A stretch of 64,000 nt of DNA, taken from positions 10,679,591 to 10,743,590 of the forward strand of contig JALIRH010000026.1 in the NCBI GenBank assembly GCA_023055505.1, written 5' to 3'. This document shows positions 12,656 to 24,680 of the stretch, piece by piece. Source of the DNA: Callipepla californica brunnescens (Eukaryota; Chordata; Aves; Galliformes; Odontophoridae). The notes beneath the pieces were generated by a model. That model was given only the letters and a program-made list of their open reading frames with translations, did not search any database and had not been told where the DNA came from. How positions within the stretch are numbered: position 1 is the stretch's first letter; each line of letters opens with the position of its first letter. The position numbers were made by a program, and so were the translations under genes.

Positions 12656-12899
12656 CTAATCTGTAGCTAACTTCAAACAAGATTCATTAACACTACATAT
12701 AAACTGTATCTGAAGACTAAGGGAGCAAAACCTATCGCATTTGTACCGGTATAAATAACAGGAATTTATTCTATGCCCTCTTCCATAGCAGCTTTACCAA
12801 AGCAAAACACCTTAAAGCAAAGGAAAAGAGTCCCAAGTGTCTATTTCTAGAGCTGTGGCATTTTAAACATAATGATTTCCCTAAACTTCAATCAATCAT

Positions 12900-13150
12900 G
12901 AAAAATTACAAGCAAATATAAACATGATAAATATGGTCCTGGATTGCCTCCAAAGGCCTGTGGTACACTGCAGGCAAAGGATAATGTAATTAAGTATGGG
13001 CAGCCTGCCTACTACTCAGTGTCGGCTTTGTCCGGATGTGAGCTGAAGAAGTCTGCCCTATTGCAAACATTTGTTTTACAGTGGTACAACCTAATTGAGC
13101 TTGGAAAGCTTCTGGAGGCATTAACAATGGCTTACCTCTCTAATGAGTAG
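12900..13150. promoter_or_regulatory. Candidate conserved non-coding element
   Basis: The segment contains AATGTAATTAAG, ATTGCAAACATTTGTTTTAC (C/EBP- and forkhead-like) and CATTAACAATGGC (SOX-like), with no repeat signature. A 68-codon open frame crosses it, but the peptide has no recognisable domain. The regulatory role is inferred only from motif clustering. Confidence 0.2.
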
Positions 13151-15063
13151 GAATAACATGACCATTTTGACTTGGTGGGCAAAATCCCTGCTCAGATCCA
13201 TTTTGTACTCTCACAAGGAAAGTAGGCATTTACCGACATGTGAGAGTGATCAAATAGACTGAAAATGGTTCTTTGCACTGAAAACATGTTGCTGTGAAGA
13301 ACTCAGCTCCATGTGAATTACTACATGATACATGAAATGTACTGTCATAATTTACCCAAAAAATCAGTGGGGAACTCCCTCTCCTGTGCTGACACTCACC
13401 TTCTTTATGAATTTGATTAGTCACCCATGTCAGATAAGACTTAGCCCAGTCAATGACAGAGGTGCTGCTAAAGTACCTCCTTTTGCACTAGGCTAGTTTG
13501 TATTCAAGAAGGCACCTCTTCTTTCCAGATATCTTTCTGCTTACTATATTCCCTTCCTCAAGGTGAGCACTCTACCACCAACATATTTAATGCACTTCTA
13601 AAAGAGCTGAAACGTTTTCAGCAAAGGTTATTTGCTGGGTGGTGCTGTTTCTTTGGTTGCATTGTGACACAGCATTCTGATTTGAATGAGAACAAATAAG
13701 TACACTGCCCAGGTCCCTCCTTCTCCCTGGGAACTCATACACTCTGTCCACAAGATTTACCCCAAACTAAGTCTGTAAGACTCTTGTGTGGATGCCTCTC
13801 GTTAAAAATATTGTCAGTTACAGCAAAAACAGGTCTCTGATGCACTGCCTTGCTGTATTTCATACTTCAAAACCTAGTTGAAAATATTCTGCCTAGAATG
13901 GCTGCAAAATACCGGGTAGGTATCAGTGGTCTGGCACTGGAAGCCAAATGAGCTGAAGAGCTGCTTATCTGCTCTACAAAACAGGATCAGAAGGCTTTCC
14001 TTAAAAATCCCACGAAGGATGGCAATTCAGGATAATAGTTCAAGCTCCCTGAAGTATGACATTTTGCCAGACTATGGCTGCGTTTTGATAAAAAAAAAAA
14101 GAAGTGTTTGTCTCTCAGAAAGTCTTTTAAGAATGCTCAGTTTTACACTCGAACACACACAACAAAGGCGGGTACAGGAAGGAGACTTGGCCTAAGCTCA
14201 AACTCCCTGGTGGTTGGGACTTAATGGTTATTTTCATTTGTCTGACTTGTACACTGTAATTGCACTGGGGTTACAGTTGAGAAATTAACTTTTTTTTTTT
14301 CCTTCTCTTTCTTTCTTTTTTTTTTTTTCTTTTTTTTTCTTTTTTTGCTGCTGTTTACAGGTATTTGTTTGGATTCTGGGGGTGATTTTTTTGTACACAG
14401 GGATGTGTCAAGCATGCATGAGTACTGCATTTCATAAGATTGGCATTAAGCAATGCACCTGGGAAATGACATAGCCTGCAGTCTATTGCTTGTAAGAATA
14501 AACTTCTAGAATACCATGTCTGTGTTATGTATAGAATATGGCATAAGGTTCACACATAAAATGCATCCTTAACAATAATGCCAAGACATATTGGAATGAA
14601 CAGTTAAGTTTTTCCCCAAACGGGCAGACAGTTCAAAGCTAATTTTCTTGCCAGCATCACTTAAGGAGAACCTCCTTCTATTTGTATTTGTACTAAGAGA
14701 TATCCAGAACAGATAATGTCAGCACCTGGTTTGTTCCTGACTCATCCCAAGTGACTTCCTACATAATTCGTTTGGGTGGAGGATGGCAAGCAAACCATCA
14801 GTAAAATCCCTATATGTAGGTGCAAAAACAAACAGCAGCCTTTTTGCTCCTGTGCATAAAAGGCAAACCACATAAAACTTTTACCTTGAATAACTGAAAC
14901 AGGAAGACGTCTGACTGTTTAGCTTAACAGAGATGAGGAAGATTTGCCTCCCAGCTAAGGACAGGGCTGGGCCCTCTTGAAGCACCATAAGCAAGGAGAG
15001 TACCCAGGCAAAACTGTAAGTTGAGTCGCAGAGTGAGAACACACCTGGGAGAGAGCCTTGGAC
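13151..15063. other. Unannotated stretch with low-complexity tracts
   Basis: No gene is recognised. It holds an A run at 14090-14100 and a long polypyrimidine tract at 14289-14346, listed separately. The sequence between 14600 and 14800 is AT-rich and free of recognisable repeats. Confidence 0.5.
14289..14346 (+). repeat. 58-bp uninterrupted polypyrimidine tract
   Basis: Every base from 14289 to 14346 is C or T, made of T runs interrupted by single C or short CT motifs. Read on the minus strand it encodes only a lysine-rich open frame, which is an artefact of the tract. Confidence 0.9.
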
Positions 15064-15164
15064 TGTTTGGAGCAGGCAGTTCTGAATCAGAAGTCAGAGT
15101 CCGTTCCTAGTTAAGAACTAACATTTAGAAAGAGCCCTGAATGAGTCACCTTATCTCCATCTGC
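15064..15164 (+). repeat. Possible sense MIR-type SINE fragment
   Basis: The order of motifs loosely follows the MIR core: GGAGCAGGCAGTTCTGAATC, then AGTCAGAGTCCGTTCCTAG, and 45-60 bases later CCCTGAATGAGTCACCTTAT in the place of the usual CCTTGGGCAAGTCACTTAAC, followed by CTCCATCTGC. Divergence is high and the link is weaker than for the copy near 19.7 kb. Confidence 0.35.
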
Positions 15165-16244
15165 TACATATTCATACATATACACACAAGTACAGCCATA
15201 CCATATCTGAATAGCGGTCTGACAGTAGCCTACATCAGATGCTTAAAAATTTAAAACTATAGCTACCGAGCATGGACTGATGCTTTTCTGGAGTACTTAC
15301 CCAACCTCCAAGCTCTGAGATACACTTGCCTTGTTAACTAAGTGCTGACTTCAGGCAAGTATCATACCTTTAATTTGGCACATTTCTCAGTCACTCTTGA
15401 TGTCACGTTACACACAAGACCAAAAAGCTGCAGCAACCAGGAATACAGGGAACATGAGCGTAAGGCACCTTCAGGACTGGTGCAGTAGCTTTGAGGTTAG
15501 AAAGGGAAAAGATGTGTCATAAAGGTCACAATTTTCCACTCCCTTCACGCTCACCTGCACACAGAGAGCATTATTTGTAACTGAAACAAGCATTGCTCTT
15601 TCTTTAACATTTATTTTCTAATACTTTGAATAAGAATTTAATTCAGTTGTAAATGTCTGCTACTGAGCACTGGGACACCTGTATTTATGTAAGCAAACAA
15701 AAGTACGGATATGAAAGAGAGAAACAAAGCAAAAAATGTTCTCCAAATCGTCAAGAAATGTTCTCTTCAAATTTTGACAAAGGCTCAGATTGGCTTTGTT
15801 TGAACACACTTGTGATAACGGATACCTATTGTAAGCATAAGAACATTTCTTGTAAATTCATACATGTATTTTTTCTTGCAAATGTGACTTCTTTCAAGTC
15901 TCACAAAACCAAGGACTGCCATGCTTACTATCTTAGCAGTTGATTACAGTTTTGCATTATATACTGGACCCTTTGAGCTTAATACCATGAAGAGAAAGAG
16001 TAAACAGCAATTCCTGTCAAAAGCATCTTAGTATGATCCAATCTCTGTAGACATGCGTACATTAGGTACAAGGAAAGGGCATGTATAATAGCATCTCCTC
16101 TGCCCATGATTCTCCTAAGTTGTTGTACACATTGTTTCCACAGATAACGGACAGTTCCAGTAACTCCTTCAGGAAAGCGAGGCCAGAGTGAGTTGCCAGG
16201 ACTAGTACTTTGCTCCTGGTGCTCTGCTTCTCAAGAGTCCCACT

Positions 16245-16262
16245 ATACAGCTGCAGCTGTAT
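16245..16262. promoter_or_regulatory. 18-bp perfect palindrome with two E-boxes
   Basis: The sequence ATACAGCTGCAGCTGTAT equals its own reverse complement. It contains two CAGCTG E-boxes sharing a CTGCAG centre, the type of site bound by class II bHLH dimers such as MyoD or E-proteins. Occupancy is inference. Confidence 0.35.
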
Positions 16263-16549
16263 GAATTTTCATGGTCCCTTTTTTACAGCCCAAAGACTGT
16301 AATTTGGGAACCTAAGGCATCAGGAATGACAACAGCAAAAAGATATTTGGCAGAGAGCTGGATGAACAACAAGTCATTTCAGTATAAACTCACAGTGCCC
16401 TTAGTCCGGACAACAGGGACCTTAACTCACCACCAAAATGTTATGGAAGGGCAGTATCATTTCCTCTCACCATTCTACCATCTTTGCTATTATTTCATTA
16501 TTTGCCTACTCAAGGCTACTCACGCGGCTTTCCAGGTAGTAGACTAGTT

Positions 16550-16571
16550 AAAAAAAAAAAAAAAAAAAAAA
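16550..16571. repeat. Poly-A tract
   Basis: A 22-base A run is read directly. No SINE or LINE body can be recognised immediately upstream. Confidence 0.9.
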
Positions 16572-19440
16572 GAAGCTTCCCACACAATGTTGTTGTTGCT
16601 GATAAATGAAGAAAGAGAAGAAAAAAAAATACGGAGACAAAGTTATGAGTCACCTGAATTCACTTAAGCCAGATGTAGAATTAAGGAACAGGCACTGACA
16701 TGCAGTCATGAGAAAATACAAAGTTACTTCAGCCTCTCAAAAAGCACTGCTGCAGGGCAACAGGACTAAGAAGAGTTTAAAAAATAAAAAGAGAATGGGG
16801 GAGGGGGAGGCTTCTTACCATATAAATCACAGTGTCAAAATCCTTTTATCTTTTGGCGCCCAAATCTCTCATCTGCCTTAGTGAATGCTAAACAAGTCAC
16901 TAGCAATTCTTTGTGAATTTTTAATTGGTGTTTTCACAACCTTATTCTTGATATTATTAAGAGATATTACCAGATGTTCACAAGAAGAGTTTTACTGAGC
17001 TTAATGTCTCTGATAGACAGGGGATGAGTCTAAGAAAGAGCTGAATGTCCACTACATTAGCACTGGCTGCAACATGAACTCCTAGCTGTCATCAGCTTCA
17101 GAATATAGTCTCCAGGACTGGAAAATGTAGACTGAAATAGCTTACATTTGTGTGGTTTATGTACCAAGTCTGCAAGAGTGGGTTAGCAGCATCTGGTCTC
17201 CAGTTAACACACGACAAGGTCACAGCAAGATAGAAGTTCAACTCTTTTCCCTGGTGCCAACACAAAACTCTGTTTTATATTGCTACAATACAAAGGAAGA
17301 AGTGAAAACTTTAAGATGTGTGGTAAATACTCTCTAACACAAGTCCGAAATCTACGTTTTCTGATCTAGCATGCTGTTCTGTCAGAAAACTCCTTGAAGA
17401 GGGAGGTAGTTACGTCTTCTGTTGGAAATGGTTTACCAGATGGCTCATGGATAGCTAGGCAACACTTTTGGTAGAATGTGCCTCAACATAATTTTTTTCA
17501 ACAGTTTTAAAAGAATATTTTCAACTGTCATTGTGCGATGTCATTTTCAATTAATGGTTCATCTACACAAAGTTAAATAGGGCAAAACTGGAATAAAACA
17601 TTTTGGCTGTAGTTGAGTAAAATTGTCCAGGTAGACTCATCAGGATTTTCTCATTTTGCTGCTTCACCCAAAGAAGGAGAATATACGGTTTTAATTGAAT
17701 CCAATTTTAAGTCAACTAATGAAACAAAACATTCATTATTGACCCAATAATGAAAAACCTCCTGTTGATAGAATATGTTGGGTACAAGAGAAGGTTAGAA
17801 GAAAAAAAAAAAAAAGAGGATGCGTAGTTAGTACATTTTTGAGGTCAGTGCTTTTTCCAAATACCATGCAGCTTGAGCAGAAGTGTGAAAAGAGCCATTA
17901 AGCAGTTCACCTGGCCTGAGCCAGGGCTGGATTATGGCAGCTAGAAACATGGCTCATCATCTTACTGCTTCTTTTTCCCTGCTTCCCACTTCCACATCAC
18001 AGAATCAAATAGTAAATTCCTCAGGATGGCAAGAAATGTTTTATTTTGTGTATGGGTACTATCTACCCGGTGCATTGAAAAGACACACTGTCAGTACCAC
18101 CAGAGGAAGAATGATCATTTTAACCCTGCTCTAAAATGCAGTACTTGTTTTCCCAAAACACTAACCTCCTTCTTGTTGATAATAAAACTGGCTGAAACAA
18201 TATTATCACCCTGCTCCCAGTGGAAAGATGACTTTAAACAGAAACAAAATCCTCATTTTCTACCAGCAGCAGCTTTCTGCTCTCTTAAATGAGAGAAGCC
18301 TCAGCCTGCATTGCTATCAACAAGGGGTTGGGTCTGCGTCGGGCACACCTTCCAGATTTTAATGTGGATTCTGGTCTTGAGAGTTGGAAGAGTTGGAATA
18401 AAGGTCCCAGTAAGAAAACAGAGGCCTAGACTGAGAAAGCTGAGGGAATTTCACAATAAGGTGCCTACTGCTTATCAGTTCTACCAAGAATTATGTTTCC
18501 ATCACATATACTGCTGGGGTTAAGCTTCTGCCTTCTTTATTAATATATAGTTTCAAGTTGCAAATTCATCTTCCCTGGTTCATGACAAGAAAGGAAACTA
18601 GAGAATATCAGAAAAACACACTCTGGAGTTTAACTGGTCTAAATTAGCTCTACAATTGGATCTATCTCACTTATATTTCTAATTCTTAGTTGTATATACT
18701 CTGAAACAATCAATATTTGCAGAGGCACTTTCAACATGGTCAATGAAAATCTACCCGGATATCCTGGACTTTTCAAAGTTACCTGTCACAGTTGCAACTT
18801 CAAATCTAACTGAGAAAAATCAGATTCTGAACAGTTGGTAATTACTAGGTCAGACAGCTTTCCCTCTTTTTCCTCAGTCTCTCTCTCTTAAACCCAGGCT
18901 CAAGAGAACCAATAATAAATGCATTTGTACAGGGTTTTGGTGCTGTTTTTTTTTTTTCTCTTTTCCTTCACGTCAGATTAAGAGGAAGGAAAAATAGCAT
19001 CCCAAAAAATGAAAGAGCCTTTCTGTTTCTTACACATCTGTAGCTTGTTAAGGAAACCATCATAACTGAAGACACACCGACCAAGAAACTTCAGGTTTCC
19101 TCTAGTAAATCATGAATATCTAATAGAATCAGAGGCTGACAGGATACCAGGAATCACCAACAAGCTGGCAGCAACAGTGGTAGCCAGCATGGTGTGAAGT
19201 GTGTTATTTGCTGCAGACACCCTTGGAGGACTGAGAAATTGCCTAAGCAGCCTAAGTCATTTGAAGAGATTGTGGCATGTTAGAACCCACAGAAAAATGT
19301 TTCTTCAATGCATTATTTATTGCTTTTCTGTATTTATATAATATCCAGCTTCCTGAAAGTAATTTGTTTTGGATTGTGTAACACTGGGCAGAACATCAAA
19401 CGTATGTTAATCAGTGGTAATAAAACACTAAGTTTTATGG

Positions 19441-19625
19441 TCACTGAGGTATTAAATATTGCTAATAAATTATAGGGCTAGCATTTTAAATGAGCTGTAG
19501 TTTAGAGAAGAGCACTAACACCACGTCTGAAAACATTAATTGCCATTGACCGACTTCCTAATTATCAAGATATCTTTTTAAACTAACATTACTCTCTGTT
19601 ATGCATGCAGTGAACTACAGCTGCA
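19441..19625. promoter_or_regulatory. Candidate AT-rich conserved block
   Basis: The block is rich in homeodomain-type cores (GCTAATAAATTATAGG, AACATTAATTGCCATTGACC, CCTAATTATCAAGATATC) and ends close to the MIR fragment. The candidate status is inferred from motif content only. Confidence 0.2.
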
Positions 19626-19705
19626 TTTGAAGAGCTTCAATAGTAAGCACTTTCCTCCTTCAAAGCACTCTATGGACATGAAAACACAGTACCTCTGTGA
19701 AACAG

Positions 19706-19812
19706 TTAATTATTACTATCCCCATTTCATACACAGGGGAAGCAGGAGTGCGGAGAGGTTAAAAGTCTCCACTGAGACCACCCAGCTTGTCAGAGTCAGG
19801 ATCTGCATCCAC
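19706..19812 (-). repeat. MIR-type SINE fragment, antisense
   Basis: The sequence follows the reverse complement of the MIR core in order: TTAATTATTACTATCCCCAT, then a shortened ACAGGGGAAGCAGG in place of the usual ACAGATGAGGAAACTGAGG, then CGGAGAGGTTAAAAGTCTCC, CCACCCAGCTTGTCAGAGTC and AGGATCTGCATCC. MIR is a tRNA-derived, L2-mobilised SINE shared by amniotes. At this divergence the copy would predate birds. Confidence 0.75.
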
Positions 19813-20111
19813 AGGGAAAACATCCTCTGTGGTCTTACAGTGTAAGGAACAGGCAGCGCTCCCTTCCCACAGATGCAGCCTGACTACACAGTGACAGCAC
19901 TCTAGCCTTAGTGGTGGCATCTCACCCCCACACCATCTTTGTTTTTTCAGTTTGGACTGGCAGAGACTGGAAGAATCAAGGGGCAGTAGCTGTCTCCTGG
20001 GAAAACTAAGAGAGAGAAGCTGCACGGCATTTGACATCTTCTCCTGTCTTCCATGCTCTGGGACATAATTCAAAAGCAACATTATTGTGAATTGCTCCTA
20101 CCCCTTCCTCA

Positions 20112-20129
20112 TGGGATCGTATGATCCCA
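20112..20129. other. Short inverted repeat (7-bp arms, 4-bp loop)
   Basis: TGGGATC and GATCCCA flank GTAT. The arms match perfectly. It is too short to be a microRNA precursor and no function is claimed. Confidence 0.5.
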
Positions 20130-22840
20130 GCCTCCCATAAGCAATGGGATAGGACTTCAGTCTCATCCAGCTAAATGTTTTGTTGCATGCTTCTATGCAT
20201 TTTTTGACATAGGGACACGGCACAGCTGCATATGTGGAAAAGTGAAGTTAAGTTTAACAGTTTCCTTCCATTTGCTCCTTGCAGGCTTCTCTTCTTGAAA
20301 ACATGTTAGGGTGCAGATCTGCACTAATGGTACTCCGATGTAACTCCAATGAGCCATTCTGAATTAGCAAAGAATCTAGCCCCTCAACTTTGGTTATCCA
20401 TAGACAGTTAATCTGAAGATTTCATAGAGCTTTACAAACATCTGCTGCTCCTGGGACTCCTGACTCATTCTCCGCCTTGTGCCCTGCAGGCAGAATAATC
20501 AGTAAGGTACTACCTAATACCTGAGCTGACAAATGGCATCCCATGAGTCATGCCCTTTCCTTGAAATGATGTTGCTGGTGAAGCATACAATGCACACAGT
20601 ATACATGAATGCTGCAGCTTCTTCCGGTACATTGGTGTAAGCACAAAGACAGATGGATCCAACAATTGTCCTGTCACAGGTTTTTCTTAGACAAGGAGTG
20701 AGCACATGCCATGAGTCATGTTGACAGGTGTGTTATTAGTGAAGTGATTCAGGTGCTCTGGAATGTGACTTTTATGGTGGTAATAAGACATTGTCCTTAA
20801 ACTAGGTAACAACCTCAATAGTGGGATTGTCCTTGCTGAGAATTAGCACAAGGGTTAGGTTTCAATACATGAACTGCGTAATTCTGCTACACCCTTCCAA
20901 AAAACATGACCTATTCTCACTGGTAGAGAACTGCTAGACACAGAAACCACAGACAGGCTGCACATAGTAGGCTGAGGAGTCTGGTAGTATTCAAGGATGA
21001 ACACGGTTGGGCCTCGGCCTTACACTCACCTGGTTTCAGTCCAGAACCCACACTGAATGAAAAATATGAGCCATATTTCTTCTATTGAGGCCCATTAAAT
21101 TCTTCTCAAGCGCAGCCCCAAGAAACAAGGTCTGTGCTGGACTGCCCCAATCTGTATCCACACTTCAGGCCTGCAGGACACTTTTCAAACTGCTACAGGT
21201 ACTTTGTTGCTGCTCCCTAGACCATTTTAGGGGGCAAGACAGCACAAGAACTTCTAGCCCTGATTCATCTGTAAGACACACAGCACAAGGCTACAAGCAA
21301 ACATGCAGCACAAGAGCAGTCAGTTGGATTGGGGATGACTCACGTAACACAGGAAGGACTGTGCCTTGTCCACAGCAGGATGAGGATGGGTGGACAGTTC
21401 ACCCTTGACAACTCAGCCCTCTGGTTTTGCTTTACTGACCTGCCCGCTGGACCACTTTTTGCTGCACTGCTCCCACCCAAAGCTGCTACATCCTCCCAAA
21501 ATATAGAGGGCACATGGCCAGACTATACACCCAGGTAGCATTCTGTTCTTTACAGACAGAGAGAGCAAGCCTTCACTTCATCCAGGATCAGGCATTGCAT
21601 CCCCCTGTGGTATAGAAGACAACCTCTCCTGGCAGAAAACGTCCTGCTGATGTGGCAGCGTAATCCAGAATGAAGAGGATGAACACTAAGCCTGTGCTGC
21701 AGTTTCTAACCAGGCACACAGAGCATAAGGACATGATATTTGTCAGCAGAAGTCTGTTCCTCTGCTTTGTGGGCTCTTTGCTGGCTGGCTCGTGCCTCCT
21801 GACGCAGACGTTCTGCGTGTGGTGCAACCCAGACTGCCCTGGGGGCACAAAGGGGGCTGGCTGGGCCCTGGCACCCCCTCCCTGTCCCTGCAGTTAATAA
21901 CAGCACCCCTGCTGCTCCCCAGCCAGCTTTGATGCCATTGCAGGATGACCTGTCAGGGAGGCTAGCCTCTGGGATGCAGCAAGAAGGCACGGCTGAAAAA
22001 GACATAATTCTCCAACAAGGCAATTGCTTTGCTGCCAAAAAAAGAAAATTATTTAATTTCTCAGGACAAAAGAGAGCTGAAAATTGAGACGGGGAAACAG
22101 AAAATAAATAATGCAAATCAAAGCACATGCAGATATTTCACAATCTTATAGTAAGAAAGCATAAAGAGCATTCACAAACATCCAGGCACAGCTACCAGAC
22201 ATGTCCAACTCTCAAAATCAGAGATGACAGAATTTGCACTTAAGAAAGTAACGTTTATAAAATTAAGAGGTATCTGGAAACTTCCACAAAGGAAGTTCCC
22301 TCAGCTTCCTTCAGAAAATGTATGTGAGTTGCTGAGACGTTTCCATTTTTCTTCCAGCTCCTTATCTTCTGCTCCTTGCATAGATTTTTTTTTTTTTAAT
22401 GCAAACTAGTACATTGGTCTGTAGTACTCTGAACATTCCTAATAATCACTGGGGCCATGCATAAAAAGACAATATTTGCTTTTAAAATCCATTTCATGTT
22501 ACAAAGGAAAGTCCATTCTGACCCTTATCTGTCCTATCTGCTGAGGATCTTAATGTATTCTGTTAAAACACTGGCACGTGATTGGAAAAGCCACTCAGGT
22601 GCTTGTTGCAAAGTTCTGCCCACACTTTTTGTTCAGTCAGGATAGTGAGCAGAATACAGCCTTGGGTCAGGATAAATGGGTAAATGGGCTTTGACATAAA
22701 ATAACACCAAATTTGAATGCTTTCCCAGAAGGCTGCAGTCTCAGCTGCACTATGCAGCCAAGCAGTGCTAGAGCACATCTGGTCACAAACAACTCAAAGC
22801 TATGCATAAGCAATATTTTTCTATCCGTTTATCCTGCCAG

Positions 22841-22972
22841 TCTGAATAAGACCTAAAATTTGGGACTGGTTTCTTCTGCCTGGTGGTCTGCTGCCTGCTC
22901 ACTTGTGGCTTGATCTGCTGCTACCTAATTCAAAAAGACTACAGAGGAACCGGATCAGGACTGTGATACAGT
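22841..22972 (+). other. Exon-like interval between splice-site matches
   Basis: A pyrimidine-rich acceptor-like run ending in CCAG precedes 22841, and a donor-like GTG|GTAAGA follows 22972, framing 132 bp. One frame from 22850 to 22966 has 38 codons without a start codon and encodes a strongly hydrophobic, Cys-rich segment reading FFCLVVCCLLTCGLICCYL, which resembles a membrane helix. Each of the three frames of the exon meets a stop very near its left end, so an internal coding exon is unlikely. A non-coding RNA exon or chance is more probable. Confidence 0.15.
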
Positions 22973-24620
22973 GGTAAGATAAAGTTTGTGAGCACTCTGC
23001 TTGGATTTCTGCCTGTTTCTGTATTACACTTGAGTCTAGTTACAGACACTGCCCAAGTCGATTAGAGGAGCCCTCACTGGCGTGACTCTACATAAATACT
23101 AAAATCTTGAAGATATTTTTCTCCACAGGCCACCCCAAAACATACATTAAAGCTGATGTTGGAAACTACAAAACATGTCAGTTCCACTACAGACCAGAAA
23201 CACTTCCACATCAAAGCAACTCAGTTCTTCCACCAGATTTATAAAGTCTCAATTCTTATCCTTCCTGAAAACCAAAGCACCACAAATATTTACTTTTCTG
23301 TCCAACACACACCTCGTTTCCTGCCTGACTATTGCAGGCAACACCACCTCAGTCATGCAGTAAACAGATACAGCTTCCTTTTTGCTCCCCTCCTCTTGCT
23401 CTCCCCATTTGGTCCCTCTAGCTCCAGATTCAAGCACAGCCAGCCATTCTATTTCTCCTGATGCCAAAGGCTGCAAAATAAAATTCCTCTCTTGTTCAGT
23501 AAGACCTGTTTGACCTGAATGAAACAGAAAGTGGCAAAGGCCACTGACACCAGAGCTTTAGCAGTGCTACAGCTGGCCACCACTGGTCACCCCATGTATG
23601 GTTAACCATTGTGAATGGAAAGGAAACCACAAAAATAGCAAAATCATTCCATCATATTACTGCCCAAGTCCTTATCAAAAGCTGACCCTGCTGTTACATA
23701 GTAAACTTCATCACAGTCCCTAGAAGCTGAGGAACCGACATGAGGATTGGAATTTCAACTCTTCTATTATTCCAAATATCTCTCAATATGATCAAGTCCC
23801 ACTCACTACACTTTTGAGATCACAAGATGAGGACAAGTATTTGAGCTTCCCTTCTAACATTTTCTCTTTTCTTTGCATGCATTCTTTCATTCAGTGTATT
23901 ATTCTGGAAATCCTTAGGACAGTCTTATCCATTTTGCTCTCTTCATCAGAAAACTGTGGTTTCTGCTTGATTCAAACTCTCACAAAGAACCACACGTGGA
24001 ACTGCTTCAACCTTTTGTTATATAATGCAAGAAGACATATGGCTGTATGTTTCTGTAATGCACCTGTATTTTCTTGGAGCCCAAGACAAGACTTTCAACT
24101 GGAAAACGTCTAACCAGTAGTGCTTAAAAGCAGATATGCACATTTCCAAATAGTGGCTGTTAAAGACTTAATTGGAAATAATTTGGAAAGGGGAATCACA
24201 CATTTGGATTAGGTATCACAAGTCAAAAGAACTAACAGCAGACTGTCAACTGTAAGAAGAGAAAGTTCTGGGAATTTTCAAATCATTATTGTTGCTAGGA
24301 AACCTTCTTGGTATCCACATGTTCAGCATTTCTGTCGCATTTTATCCACATTTCTCAGACAGTGCTACTCTGTGCCATGCCCTACAGGAGAGAAGTGCCA
24401 AAAACAGCACTGTAGAGCATTTAAATGCTTTAATAAAAATACTATAAGTACGAGAAATCTATATTGGATTAATTTTAGTCTAATTTGAAACATGGAGAGA
24501 TGCAGGAAGAAAAGACAAACAGCTTTTCTGAGGTATTTATATGATCCCTGTTGCTGGACTTTCTTAATTCTTTACAATCTCCAATGTATTTATGCTAACA
24601 GCACACTTGCAAGAGGGGGA

Positions 24621-24680
24621 AGTATAATTTTCCGCACTCTACAGATGGGGAACAGGGATTCAGTTTCAGAAAATCTTTAG
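24621..24680 (-). repeat. Possible antisense MIR remnant
   Basis: AGTATAATTTTCCGCACTCT, ACAGATGGGGAACAGGGATT and CAGTTTCAGAAAATC loosely follow the MIR antisense core (TTATCCCCATTTTACAGATG followed by AGGAAACTGAGG). Only about 60 bp can be aligned by eye, so this is uncertain. Confidence 0.3.

Larger units (their letters stand above)
15165..19440. other. Unannotated stretch with homopolymer tracts
   Basis: No gene or dispersed repeat is recognised. Direct reading shows A runs at 16550-16571 and 17802-17815, a T run at 18946-18957, a G-rich patch GGGGGAGGGGGAGG near 16797, and the palindrome at 16245-16262. The open frames present are all under 100 codons. Confidence 0.5.
19813..24620. other. 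Unannotated non-coding stretch
   Basis: Apart from the short inverted repeat near 20.1 kb and the exon-like interval at 22841-22972, nothing is recognised. The part around 21.4-22.0 kb is somewhat GC-richer, with overlapping open frames on both strands, none with a known domain. A T run lies at 22385-22397. Confidence 0.5.

Noticed and set aside
14221..14430. Minus-strand open frame rich in lysine
   Set aside because: It is created by the polypyrimidine tract at 14289-14346 and is not a real protein.
21670..21897. 75-codon frame with a hydrophobic, signal-like start and Cys-rich end
   Set aside because: It lies in a GC-richer patch where other frames on both strands are open too, and the peptide matches no family I know.
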